Shown here piece after piece: positions 29,201-36,716 of a stretch of 64,000 nucleotides of DNA. This DNA is from Hydrogenophaga palleronii NBRC 102513 (GTDB lineage Bacteria; Pseudomonadota; Gammaproteobacteria; Burkholderiales; Burkholderiaceae_C). Within the stretch, counting starts at the first letter, position 1, and every line of letters begins with the position of its first letter. A model generated the notes under the pieces. It was given only the letters and a program-made list of their open reading frames with translations. It was not told the origin of the DNA and searched no databases. The stretch is from the NCBI RefSeq assembly GCF_001571225.1, contig NZ_BCTJ01000019.1, positions 1 to 64,000 of the forward strand, in the 5' to 3' direction. Both the position numbers and the translations under genes were made by a program.

Positions 29201-30868
29201 CGGGCTGTGCTCAGGCGCCAGCGAAAGAACATCATCGAACCACCCATGGCGCTCTGCCCCGGATACCACCAGCTGGGCCATCTTCTGCGCACGCAGCTCC
29301 ACGCCGTCGACGCTGATGCTGGAGAGCTGAGCCATTGCGATGTCGTCGACGCGTCGGTCGATTTGCGCCAACTCCACATGCGCCTGGTCGATACCAGCAA
29401 GACACTGCTCAATCTCTGTTCGCACCACGTCCAGATTGAGCTGGGACAGGTTGTGCGTGATGGCTTCGATGGAGTTCTGGAACTGGCGCATGCCCTCCCT
29501 GTCCCCCGAGAGAAGTGCCACCGTCAGAGGCCTGACTGCCTCCGGAATCTTGGACTGCAACACCTCCAGGGCTTGCTCCCCTTTGGAGGTCACGAGAACC
29601 TTGCGCCCGGTAGCCAGGTAGTGACACACGATGTTGGCGATGGTGTGTGTCTTGCCTGTACCAGGAGGACCTTGCACGGCGACACCATCTGAGCGTTGCA
29701 GCTGCTCAATGATGGTGACCTGCTCGTGGTTATAGGGCAGGGGAAAGAAGAGCTCCAATGGCTTGCCTGTGCCGCCACCACCTCCACCAGACAACCCGCG
29801 AAAGCGTACGGGCTCATGGTTGATTTTTTCGTCGGAGGGTGGGGTTACGAAGGCTGCGGCACCTGCCGGTAGTACGGCGCCGTCCGTAATGCGGTTCTTC
29901 AGGCGCTGAATGTCTTCATGCAGGTAGTTGTGCGCCCGCGGCCGCGACAGCATTACCCAAGCATCGGTAACCAACAGGTCTTCCGAAGGCGTTGGTGGCA
30001 CGCGCTGCCCGTTGAGGTAGCGACCTCTTTCGTGCAGATTGCCAGCCACCATCTTGAGGAGGTGCTCAAAGCTGCCGGGGTCGAAAGGGGTCGGCGTGCG
30101 GTCACCGGCTTGGGTCAACGCGTGTTTGGCCGTCTTTTCCACATCGGGCGCGCTCATCAATTGGCATGCCGAGAACGCGTCGAATTCAAAGCGCGGCTCT
30201 ACGCCACGCGGACGTACCGTGATGGCCAAGCTGGCCTCGTCCACGTTGAGCTCCATGGCCTGGGTGAGTAAGGGGTACTGGTAGTCAATGCTCCCCGCTT
30301 CGTCCCTCAGCCTCCAAGCGGAAATGCCCATTCCCCAGACCAGTTCCTGCGGCTTGGCCGTTTCTTCGGACTCCAGCTGTTGCTTGAGGGAAAACAACTC
30401 CCCATAGAGGTCAATGGACTGTCTTCTCGGCTTCTCCCCGGCCGACCAGGCTTGCCAAAGCAATGTGTATTGCGCCAGCGCCTTGCCCACGGTGCTCCGA
30501 AAGACGGCAGCCTCTTGCTGAGCCTGCTCCGGTGGTTTTCCCGAGGCATTGACCGCGAGCTTGTGCTCGATTGCTCTTTCGTCCAGCACAGGCGGTGCCG
30601 AAGTGGGAGACGTAGACGCCGAAATCAGGCCGCGAAACGCCTCGGACAGTGGAGGCGGGGGGAGAGCCTCGAGTCGTTCCACGCGCATCCAGATGTGGTC
30701 ACCTTCAACCTTGATGTCAAAGTCGACGCCGGGGAGGCCCGAGAGCTGGTCCATGGTCTTGAGAAGACCACGCGATGCCGCGAGCGTGAAGCCGCGAGGG
30801 TCTACGACTTTAGATTGCTCCAGGACGTAGTCCAAGAGACCATGCATGAGATTAGAGGCTGCGTCCAA
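26294..30868 (-). CDS. SF1 helicase with C-terminal Vsr/MTES_1575-type nuclease, Wadjet-linked
   Basis: This is a protein of about 1,524 aa. Its P-loop is VAVQGPPGTGKTHTIAN (about residue 400) and its Walker B is DLVIVDEASQSDIWALPAVL (about 1,085), with downstream SF1 motifs GDDKQVSP, FRCVPAIIAYSN and NVAASRARDRMYLVRS, as in the UPF1-like AAA_11/AAA_12 family. Near the C-terminus (about 1,380-1,480) a PD-(D/E)XK fold of the Vsr/DUF559/MTES_1575 type is seen: FFIDFVVEG, then LALECDGDEFHG. The preferred start is TTG 30868, which has AGGGAG nine bases upstream; the reading frame is open back to 31057. The architecture resembles the single-gene defence protein Hhe as I recall it, although its N-terminus is unassigned. 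It is the first gene of the jet operon. Confidence 0.85.
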   Translation of the reverse strand: MDAASNLMHGLLDYVLEQSKVVDPRGFTLAASRGLLKTMDQLSGLPGVDFDIKVEGDHIWMRVERLEALPPPPLSEAFRGLISASTSPTSAPPVLDERAIEHKLAVNASGKPPEQAQQEAAVFRSTVGKALAQYTLLWQAWSAGEKPRRQSIDLYGELFSLKQQLESEETAKPQELVWGMGISAWRLRDEAGSIDYQYPLLTQAMELNVDEASLAITVRPRGVEPRFEFDAFSACQLMSAPDVEKTAKHALTQAGDRTPTPFDPGSFEHLLKMVAGNLHERGRYLNGQRVPPTPSEDLLVTDAWVMLSRPRAHNYLHEDIQRLKNRITDGAVLPAGAAAFVTPPSDEKINHEPVRFRGLSGGGGGGTGKPLELFFPLPYNHEQVTIIEQLQRSDGVAVQGPPGTGKTHTIANIVCHYLATGRKVLVTSKGEQALEVLQSKIPEAVRPLTVALLSGDREGMRQFQNSIEAITHNLSQLNLDVVRTEIEQCLAGIDQAHVELAQIDRRVDDIAMAQLSSISVDGVELRAQKMAQLVVSGAERHGWFDDVLSLAPEHSPPLTDSEMAGVREARRRVGQDLQYATVRIPSSAGLPAAADVGRLHDVLVSMREIEAAEASGGLLALRASSVEVLADAHKMLPGVEAAAQLAHELEETGHVWTAELRRKCRQTDFVSEREALEALFAEIDELIRARAVFLKVPVDLPEAALGGEKFIEAVKRAAETGKAFGMLAIGAGEAKEHIAAVRVAGLAPKSEEDWKHVQKYLHLHDRVRSFSVRWNQFADLLSVPTVKASVQALREIELVTTYARKAHLLATNHDSHLPALAERVFAKPPMKELRGTSADLHKVREHLRSHLTRAELAEATVLLATLQEKLAGAAGSVSDQLRGFVSVQLGNNAVPTERAVASYAELVGEVRRIEAMAHDFQTLNAGAEAMEKAGAALLAARVRTSPLPVSGEDSVLPTTWRQAWTWARLKTHLDSIEARDELLAMASRRNDLERGLARLYENMVSKSAWRETKAGASPKTLSALEAYRTAVRKIGQGTGPNASRYRRDAQKAMHDAQGAVPCWVMSHAKVSETLPATLGSFDLVIVDEASQSDIWALPAVLRGKQILVVGDDKQVSPDGGFISAARIQELANRFLAGQPHAASLTPEKSLYDMASTVFAANKVMLREHFRCVPAIIAYSNRFYNDSMQPLRIPRESERIDPPLVDIYVPTGYRGKKDQNADEASAVLAEIKAILADPNLAGRTLGVVSLLGSEQAKNIDTLVRSNCDAAELLRRHFKCGDARTFQGSERDIMFLSMVVDPSSCKALSGNMFEQRFNVAASRARDRMYLVRSVQMKDLSQADLRAGLLGYYSKPKGGTVDDGKSLIDMCESGFERDVYTELFNRGYRVIPQVKAGSFFIDFVVEGAHDMRLALECDGDEFHGPDRWAADMNRQRVLERAGWTFWRCFASTWSLRKDEVLEELLVRLHNMGIEPLGALEKIPSLVEARTWTPADAHREAHGGGDALADAVAAANMANESVSGEARP

Positions 30869-31250
30869 TGTTTTTATCTCCCTCGGTTCTGAATGTCGGA
30901 TGACAAAGGAACGGCGGAAAATGGAAATAGGAGTGCGCAGTACCCGTTGTCTTGAGTCATTGAACCATGGCAGCGCCGTTCTCCTCAAGAACACAAACTG
31001 CTTCAGTTGCTCAGAAGATTTGGAATACGGCTTGACGTGACCTACTTCACGCATCAACGCTGGTTGAGCGCGTCAACAATCTCATCGTGGACGGCACCCA
31101 CGCCATTCGCCTATGTTGTCGGTCTAGCCCCAAACACGGCAGAGAAAACCATTTAAGACATTTTCTAAAGTAGTTCGGCGAGAGCCTGCGGTCTAAAACG
31201 ACCCCTTCGCTACATGTGGTCCAACCATCAACCTAGGAAACGGACCCAGT

Positions 31251-31748
31251 ATGTCAAAGGAATTCTTGGAAACTTGCGCAAGCGAGCCCCTGTACCTTGA
31301 GGAGAGCGTCGATTCGCAATGGGGCTGCACCATGCATGAAAGCATGGGCATGCACAACGAAGCAACGCGGCCCACAGCATTCATCAGCCAGATTTGCCAT
31401 GACACCGGCAAAGTGACGTCGTACGACTCCAAAGACTTGCAGGAGCAGCTCAGGCAGTTCCGTTTGGCCCGCGAGTTCTCAACCACTACGGTAACTTCCC
31501 GACACCAGCGGCCGCTGGTTCCAATGAAATGGGGTGTTGTAGAAGTCGACGACGAACTTCACGGTCGGGACGGCGAATGGCTGGGAGTCAACGATATCAG
31601 CCCAGACCAGAGAGTAGTGACACTTCAGTGCTTCGAGAGTGGCAAAGTATTCACGAGAGCCGCAAGCGCCTTGCGAGATGACATTCGAGGGAATCGCCTC
31701 AAGGTGCACCGGTATTGGCCAGATGCACCTCCAGAATTCGAAGACTAA
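31251..31748 (+). CDS. hypothetical protein, 165 aa
   Basis: I recognise no family. The sequence has a Cys/His-containing N-terminus (SQWGCTMHESMGMHNEA), a basic middle and a beta-rich C-terminal part (WGVVEVDDELHGRDGEWLGVNDI, then VVTLQCFESGKVFTRAAS). It starts about 200 bp from the oppositely oriented helicase gene across a short divergent promoter region. It ends 2 bp before the next gene's GTG start, so the two are probably co-transcribed. Confidence 0.6.
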   Translation: MSKEFLETCASEPLYLEESVDSQWGCTMHESMGMHNEATRPTAFISQICHDTGKVTSYDSKDLQEQLRQFRLAREFSTTTVTSRHQRPLVPMKWGVVEVDDELHGRDGEWLGVNDISPDQRVVTLQCFESGKVFTRAASALRDDIRGNRLKVHRYWPDAPPEFED

Positions 31749-31750
31749 TC

Positions 31751-32407
31751 GTGAAGCACATCACCCCTGACAAGTTGGAACATACGCTGGCCCGCAGCCT
31801 CGCTCTACATGAAGCTGTGCAGGAGCTCACCGAGTGCTTCGAGCCGTACCCCGAACTGCACTTCGAACTCGCGTTTCAATCGGCACTTCTGTCGATGGAA
31901 CATGCCACGGCAGCACTGGTTCTGGTGCAAAACGATATGGAGGCCTCGGGCATGGCGCTGCTGAGGCCTCAGTTCGAGAGCCTGGTGCGGGCTTTCTGGT
32001 TGATGTACGCGGCTTCCGAGACACAGGTCGAGAAACTGTCGATGCCGCTCACCATAGAGACCGCACGCAGGGGCGATGACCTTCCCATGCTGAGTGAGAT
32101 GCTCAAGCGCCTAGACGGAGTTCCCGAAGCACCAGCTCACATCGTGACTCAGCTCCAGGAATACAAAGAAGTCACGTGGAAAGCCCTAAACAGTTTTACC
32201 CACGGCGGCATCCACCCCTTGTCGAAGTTCGTCACCGGCTATCCGCCCAAGCTGGTTTTCGACACCCTTTGCAACTCAAATGGCATCTTCATGATGGCGG
32301 CTCAGCTTCTCTGCATCACGACCGGTATTCCCGAGCATCAACTCCATTGGCGAGAGCTAGTTGACAAGTTTGCCGACTGCTTTCATCCGACAAATAAGCC
32401 AGTTTAG
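31751..32407 (+). CDS. DUF6988/HEPN-like helical protein, 218 aa
   Basis: The helical protein carries the segment MALLRPQFESLVRAFWLMYAAS followed by a SFTHGGIHPL motif. This resembles DUF6988/DUF5677-type proteins, some related to HEPN or abortive-infection families, but the assignment is from memory and only moderate. GTG 31751 lies 2 bp after the preceding stop; the frame is open 12 codons further upstream, inside the previous gene. It is located between the Wadjet operon and the tns operon. Confidence 0.6.
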   Translation: MKHITPDKLEHTLARSLALHEAVQELTECFEPYPELHFELAFQSALLSMEHATAALVLVQNDMEASGMALLRPQFESLVRAFWLMYAASETQVEKLSMPLTIETARRGDDLPMLSEMLKRLDGVPEAPAHIVTQLQEYKEVTWKALNSFTHGGIHPLSKFVTGYPPKLVFDTLCNSNGIFMMAAQLLCITTGIPEHQLHWRELVDKFADCFHPTNKPV

Positions 32408-32879
32408 ATTTTAGAAAAATAGCCATCTAAAATGGCGTCTGCTATTTCATCTAAAATTAAGAAAATCAATCCGGTTTATTTCGTAAATTCAAAAATACAA
32501 ATTCTCGATTGATTTGAATTGCAATAACTTCCGCCTCCCGATGCAATTTGTGCAGACTGGAGGTTGGAATGAGAAAATTCGACGGACGGTGCCGGCGGCG
32601 GTCACGCACCCTGTTTATCGGCTGTTTTCGAGATAGCAAGTGCACACCTCTGGCTAAGCGAAGTCGAAAGACAGCCGTATCCAAGGTTCAAAGGCGTTGG
32701 GTGCGAACGCCTTTTTATCCTTCAAATCTCGGGATTCTGATACGGCGTCATTTTTGTCGCCTGCTCATCATTGTCCGCTCTCATTTTGGTCATCTAAAAC
32801 GGACTAAAACACCGTTTTCTGGGGCAGTTCGCTAGACCTGGGCAGGAATCTATCTGTTCATTTCTTAAGGAACCCACCC
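32408..32879 (+). promoter_or_regulatory. noncoding region upstream of tnsA with CATCTAAAA repeats
   Basis: This stretch of about 470 bp has no convincing gene; the short ORF at 32548-32835 is Arg-rich and family-less. CATCTAAAAT occurs at 32424-32433 and 32448-32457 (24-bp spacing). CATCTAAAACGG at 32791 forms half of an inverted repeat AAAACGG (32796-32802) / CCGTTTT (32812-32818). They probably bind a regulator of the tns operon, but no regulator gene is identified. Confidence 0.45.
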
Positions 32880-32957
32880 ATGAAGTCTGCTTTTATTGTT
32901 CGGACTTGTTTGACGGGCGCAATTCACTTCGCCTCACAGCGGCGCACGACGTCATGA
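32880..32957 (+). CDS. putative 25-aa leader peptide coupled to tnsA
   Basis: ATG 32880 follows AAGGAACCCACCC, a good ribosome binding site. It encodes MKSAFIVRTC then 15 more residues. The stop TGA overlaps the proposed tnsA ATG (ATGA at 32954-32957). The arrangement suggests translational coupling, with the leader supplying the ribosomes for tnsA, which has no clear site of its own. It could also be a chance ORF. Confidence 0.4.
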   Translation: MKSAFIVRTCLTGAIHFASQRRTTS

Positions 32958-33724
32958 GGGCGCCGACCTACGGAATGCGCGGTGGCCTCAAGGACTTCGA
33001 CCGAGGCTCGAGAAACGTATCGCACGCCTACGGCAAGTCCACCTTGCTCACCTATGGGGTGAAGGCTGAGGGTGGCATCGCTCTTGAAAGCGAAAGCGAA
33101 CGCATGGTCGCCCACCTCTTCAACCTCGACCCCGAGGTCGGCTCATACAGTCCGCAGCCATTTGCGATCGAGCTCACGATGGGCGCCATCGCACGCAATG
33201 ACGAAGAGAAGGGCGACTTGCGCGCTCGCGCCAAGCGACATGGAGGCAAGGCCGCCTTCTACACCCCAGATTTTGGGGCGACCTGGGTCTCTGGAACAAA
33301 GGTCGCGGTGGAGGTCAAGCTTGACCGCTTCCCAGGAGACGAGGAGTACCAACGCAAGTTGCGCCTTGCCCGCAAGGTGTTGTTCAGCCACGGCATGGAG
33401 TTTCTGAAGCTGGTCACACCCAGCAATTGGCGTCATCCATTGCGCACCAACCTTCCGCTGCTACACCAGGCAAGCATGCGGCGAGACATCTGGCCAGAGC
33501 CCGAAATCGCCAAACGCATTCACGACCTGCATGCCGCTGGGGCAAAGACCATGGGCGAGTTCTTGAGCGGACTTGCGCTCGACGCTCGCATGGCACCACT
33601 ACTCCTTGTCTCAGGTCACCTGGAGGCAGATGTTGTTGAGCAGCCACTTTGCTTTGCAACGCCGACTGCTCCTGCATTCGGAGACCTGAGCCACCTGCAA
33701 ATGGTGAGGAGGCTTGCGCAATGA
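32954..33724 (+). CDS. tnsA: TnsA-like transposon endonuclease
   Basis: TnsA makes the 5' cuts at the ends of a Tn7-type element so that it is cut out rather than replicated. The 256-aa protein has the restriction-enzyme-like core: GIALESESERMVAHLFNLD, then YTPDF (Asp106) and VAVEVKLDRF (Glu120-x-Lys122). A C-terminal helical part follows. ATG 32954 is preferred over TTG 32906 because it gives the coupling junction with the leader ORF. The 3' end overlaps tnsB by 4 bp. Confidence 0.88.
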   Translation: MRAPTYGMRGGLKDFDRGSRNVSHAYGKSTLLTYGVKAEGGIALESESERMVAHLFNLDPEVGSYSPQPFAIELTMGAIARNDEEKGDLRARAKRHGGKAAFYTPDFGATWVSGTKVAVEVKLDRFPGDEEYQRKLRLARKVLFSHGMEFLKLVTPSNWRHPLRTNLPLLHQASMRRDIWPEPEIAKRIHDLHAAGAKTMGEFLSGLALDARMAPLLLVSGHLEADVVEQPLCFATPTAPAFGDLSHLQMVRRLAQ

Positions 33725-35748
33725 ATCAATTGAGCCTGGGCGACAAGCTCGTCGACCCGAGAACACAGAACGTGACCATGGCTGTCACAAGTTCCACGCC
33801 GACCATGGGACGCATCCGGGTGCTCGAAATCGACGCCGACACGGAGCGATGGATTCCCCATGAAGAGCTCCGCCATCGAATCTCCGCCGGCAATCTGGAA
33901 GTGCAACGAGCAGGGAATCCCGCTCTGACGACCTTCTTCGACCGCAGTGACGCTGCGACGCGCAAGCACCAAGGCGCGCGTCACACGTCGCGAGGCGTCG
34001 CACAAGAACATTACCTGACAGCGCTTGAGCGGGCCACCCGCATCGTTCGTGAACTGAACGAGTACTGCAAGCGCCATCGAGTCAGCGCCTACGCCGCGTA
34101 CCCTATTGTTCGTCAGCGGTTTGACAATGAGTATCCAGGCTGGATTTTCCCGTCAATGGCAACGGCCTACCGACTTCTCGAACGCGACAAGTGCAATGCT
34201 CCCTTGCTCATGCCAAACCATGTCCGGGGCAATCGGTCAGAACGCTACTCTCCAGCGCTCATTGAGCTCATTTGTACATTGGGCGAGGAGCACTATTGCG
34301 AGCAACATTCGAAGTGGAACCTCAAAGCGCTGACAGACCTATGCCGACGCACTGCCATTCAGCGCGAGTTACTCTCCGCGAAAGCATCGCTCAGCCAGAA
34401 GTTCGTCCGCAAAATCATCGTCACCCGACTACATTCCATGCCGGAGGTCCAGCGCCATCTGGCTAAGGACCGGGCCGCCAAGGCTTCGGTCGCCAGCAGA
34501 CGCATCCAAGTGGACGGTTTGCTGCAACGCGTCGAGCAGGACACATTGCACCTGCCATTCGTCATCAGGACACCAGATGGTGTGTGCTCAGACGTCAACC
34601 TTGCGCATGCCATTGATTGCGGTAGCAGCATCGTGACGGGCTGGCACCTGAAGATTGGGACCCTCAACGAGTCCGACGGCCTTCGATGTATCGAATCCAT
34701 CCTCTTCTCAAAAGGGCCTTCATTCAAGTATCTTGATATTGATGACGCTCTTGACCTCTATGGGACACCGGCGCTACTGGTCTTGGACAACGGCGCTGAA
34801 ACGCGCGGTGACCGGATTCGAAGGCTCACGCAGTTGGGGGTGGACGTCCACTATTGCAAGGCGCGCAACCCTCAGGAAAAGCCTTTCATCGAACGTCTCA
34901 ATCGTTCCCTGAAGGAAGCGCTCGAACTGCTCCCAGGATGCACCCGCCTGAATGGCCTGGACGGTCAACGCGACCCGGTTGCCCTGGGCGATGACCTCAT
35001 GACGTTTGAGGAGCTGAAACGCTGGATTGCACGGTGGTACTACGAAAAGTGGGCCGACACCGTTCTTAAACGATTCGTGGATGAAGAGGTGTGTGAGGAA
35101 AGCAAACTCGGTGTCACCCCTCGCCAACGATACGAGAACATCTTTGAGCGGCTGGGGCACGCACTGCCTCTGCCACCAAACAAAGGCGCATGGATTCGCA
35201 CCAAGTACAACGCAGTACGCCGCAAGCTGAGCAGAAAATCTGGCGTCACCCACGATACCTACGACTTCAAGGGCGACAACCTTGAGTTCCTGCTCGAGCG
35301 CTTCGGTCAAGAGCCTGTGGATGTTCTGTTTGACCCAGAAGACTACCGCCGCGTGTATGTCGTGGACGGCACCGAGCTGGTTGAACTGACCAACGAAGCG
35401 GCCAACGAGTTTTCGCCTGCCTACTCGTTTGAGTACGCAAAAGAGCACCGCGCCGCAATCAAAGCTGCGAACCCCGAGTCCGCCAGAAGTGCTTCGTTTA
35501 CTGAGTCGGTTTATGACCGGTCCATGCGCTCGTCTAGCGCTGCCAACAAGTCGAAGAAGTCTCCTGGTCGCCGTGAGAAGCGTGAAGTCGTCCAAAAGGC
35601 CAAGCACAGGGAGGCTGTTGCGCGTGCATCTAAAACGCCGCTGTTGCCTTCTAAACCTAAAACGCCGGCCTTAAACAACTCCATGGCTACATGGGATGAC
35701 GTGGACGAATTGTCGCCACGCAATCGCAACACAGGAGCACTGATATGA
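33721..35748 (+). CDS. tnsB: TnsB-like DDE transposase
   Basis: TnsB binds the repeats in the element ends and performs the 3' cleavage and joining. The retroviral-integrase-type core shows Asp265 (QVDGLL), Asp356 (LVLDNGAE) and Glu391 (KPFIERLNRS); the D-E spacing of 35 is classical. N-terminal helix-turn-helix regions precede it. The C-terminal Ser/Lys-rich tail probably contacts TnsC. ATG 33721 overlaps tnsA by 4 bp. The length is 675 aa, close to Tn7 TnsB. Confidence 0.93.
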   Translation: MNQLSLGDKLVDPRTQNVTMAVTSSTPTMGRIRVLEIDADTERWIPHEELRHRISAGNLEVQRAGNPALTTFFDRSDAATRKHQGARHTSRGVAQEHYLTALERATRIVRELNEYCKRHRVSAYAAYPIVRQRFDNEYPGWIFPSMATAYRLLERDKCNAPLLMPNHVRGNRSERYSPALIELICTLGEEHYCEQHSKWNLKALTDLCRRTAIQRELLSAKASLSQKFVRKIIVTRLHSMPEVQRHLAKDRAAKASVASRRIQVDGLLQRVEQDTLHLPFVIRTPDGVCSDVNLAHAIDCGSSIVTGWHLKIGTLNESDGLRCIESILFSKGPSFKYLDIDDALDLYGTPALLVLDNGAETRGDRIRRLTQLGVDVHYCKARNPQEKPFIERLNRSLKEALELLPGCTRLNGLDGQRDPVALGDDLMTFEELKRWIARWYYEKWADTVLKRFVDEEVCEESKLGVTPRQRYENIFERLGHALPLPPNKGAWIRTKYNAVRRKLSRKSGVTHDTYDFKGDNLEFLLERFGQEPVDVLFDPEDYRRVYVVDGTELVELTNEAANEFSPAYSFEYAKEHRAAIKAANPESARSASFTESVYDRSMRSSSAANKSKKSPGRREKREVVQKAKHREAVARASKTPLLPSKPKTPALNNSMATWDDVDELSPRNRNTGALI

Positions 35749-36716
35749 GTCAAGCCGCCGCCCTTCGCATGGCAATCCAGTCGCGTGAACTTCCGCACGC
35801 ATATTTTGAAGAACACATGAATGAGCTGCACATGCGCATTCAGGACGCCTTGGAAGGTAATCCTCCCTCCTGCGACATGGTCGTGGGACCCTCGCGTGTC
35901 GGCAAATCCATGCTCGCCGATGCCCTCGTTCGGAACTACCCGGAGAGCGCTAAGGACGGAATTCGACAAGTACCCGTCTTGAAAGTTCGAACGCCATCGC
36001 CGGCCTCTCCCCGCGTTCTGCCGCGCAGCGTGCTTGTTGCATTGAAGGCCCCCGTACCTGCATCCATGGCCAGTACAGCGTTGATGTATGAACGCATGGC
36101 TCGCCAGTTGAAAACGGCAGGCACCCGTGTGATTCTTTTTGACGAAGCCAGCCAAATCGTCGATGTCGGAACCCGAATGTCGCCTCGAGCGGCAGGGGAC
36201 TGGTTCAAACAGTTGCTCGACGCACTGGACATCAGCGTAGTGCTTCTCGGCGTCCCACGCTTGGAGTCGCTGCTCAAAAGTAACGAGCAGCTGAGACTCA
36301 GGTCCGGGGCAGTCATGCGCTTTAACCCCTACTCATGGGAAGACATCGCTGAGCGGAGACAGTTCGTCGCCTGCACGCGCGCATACGTGACGATGTTTGA
36401 AGAGACCGGCAGCCGCTTTCTCTTTGACCATGAGGCCTTGGTGCGCAACACCTATCTCTTGTCCGGCGGCTTGATTGGCATTGTGACCAAGTTCATGGCA
36501 CGCCTGGCATTCGATATCAAGAGCCGCGAGAACCGCGACATTTCCTTTGAGGACTGTGCAGCAGCAGCCTCGCGGATTGAAGCTGCGAGCAACGAGGACT
36601 TCCCCGCGTTCTCCGCAGAAACCATTGCGGATGTCAACATGAACGCCAGCCACATCTTCGTGCTAGAGGAATCGCGAGCCGACACTCGCAAAACTCGCGG
36701 AGGCGCGAAAAAGTGA
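35745..36716 (+). CDS. tnsC: TnsC-like AAA+ transposition regulator
   Basis: TnsC is an AAA+ ATPase that bridges the target selector and the transposase. Walker A is GPSRVGKS (residues 48-55) and Walker B is VILFDEAS (128-135). The 323-aa length is close to TniB-type ATPases and shorter than the 555-aa TnsC of Tn7. It overlaps tnsB (ATGA) at its start and tniQ (GTGA) at its end. Confidence 0.92.
   Translation: MSQAAALRMAIQSRELPHAYFEEHMNELHMRIQDALEGNPPSCDMVVGPSRVGKSMLADALVRNYPESAKDGIRQVPVLKVRTPSPASPRVLPRSVLVALKAPVPASMASTALMYERMARQLKTAGTRVILFDEASQIVDVGTRMSPRAAGDWFKQLLDALDISVVLLGVPRLESLLKSNEQLRLRSGAVMRFNPYSWEDIAERRQFVACTRAYVTMFEETGSRFLFDHEALVRNTYLLSGGLIGIVTKFMARLAFDIKSRENRDISFEDCAAAASRIEAASNEDFPAFSAETIADVNMNASHIFVLEESRADTRKTRGGAKK

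Noticed and set aside
32548..32835. 95-codon ORF before tnsA
   Set aside because: It is Arg/Cys-rich, without ribosome binding site or family pattern, and lies in a repeat-bearing control region.
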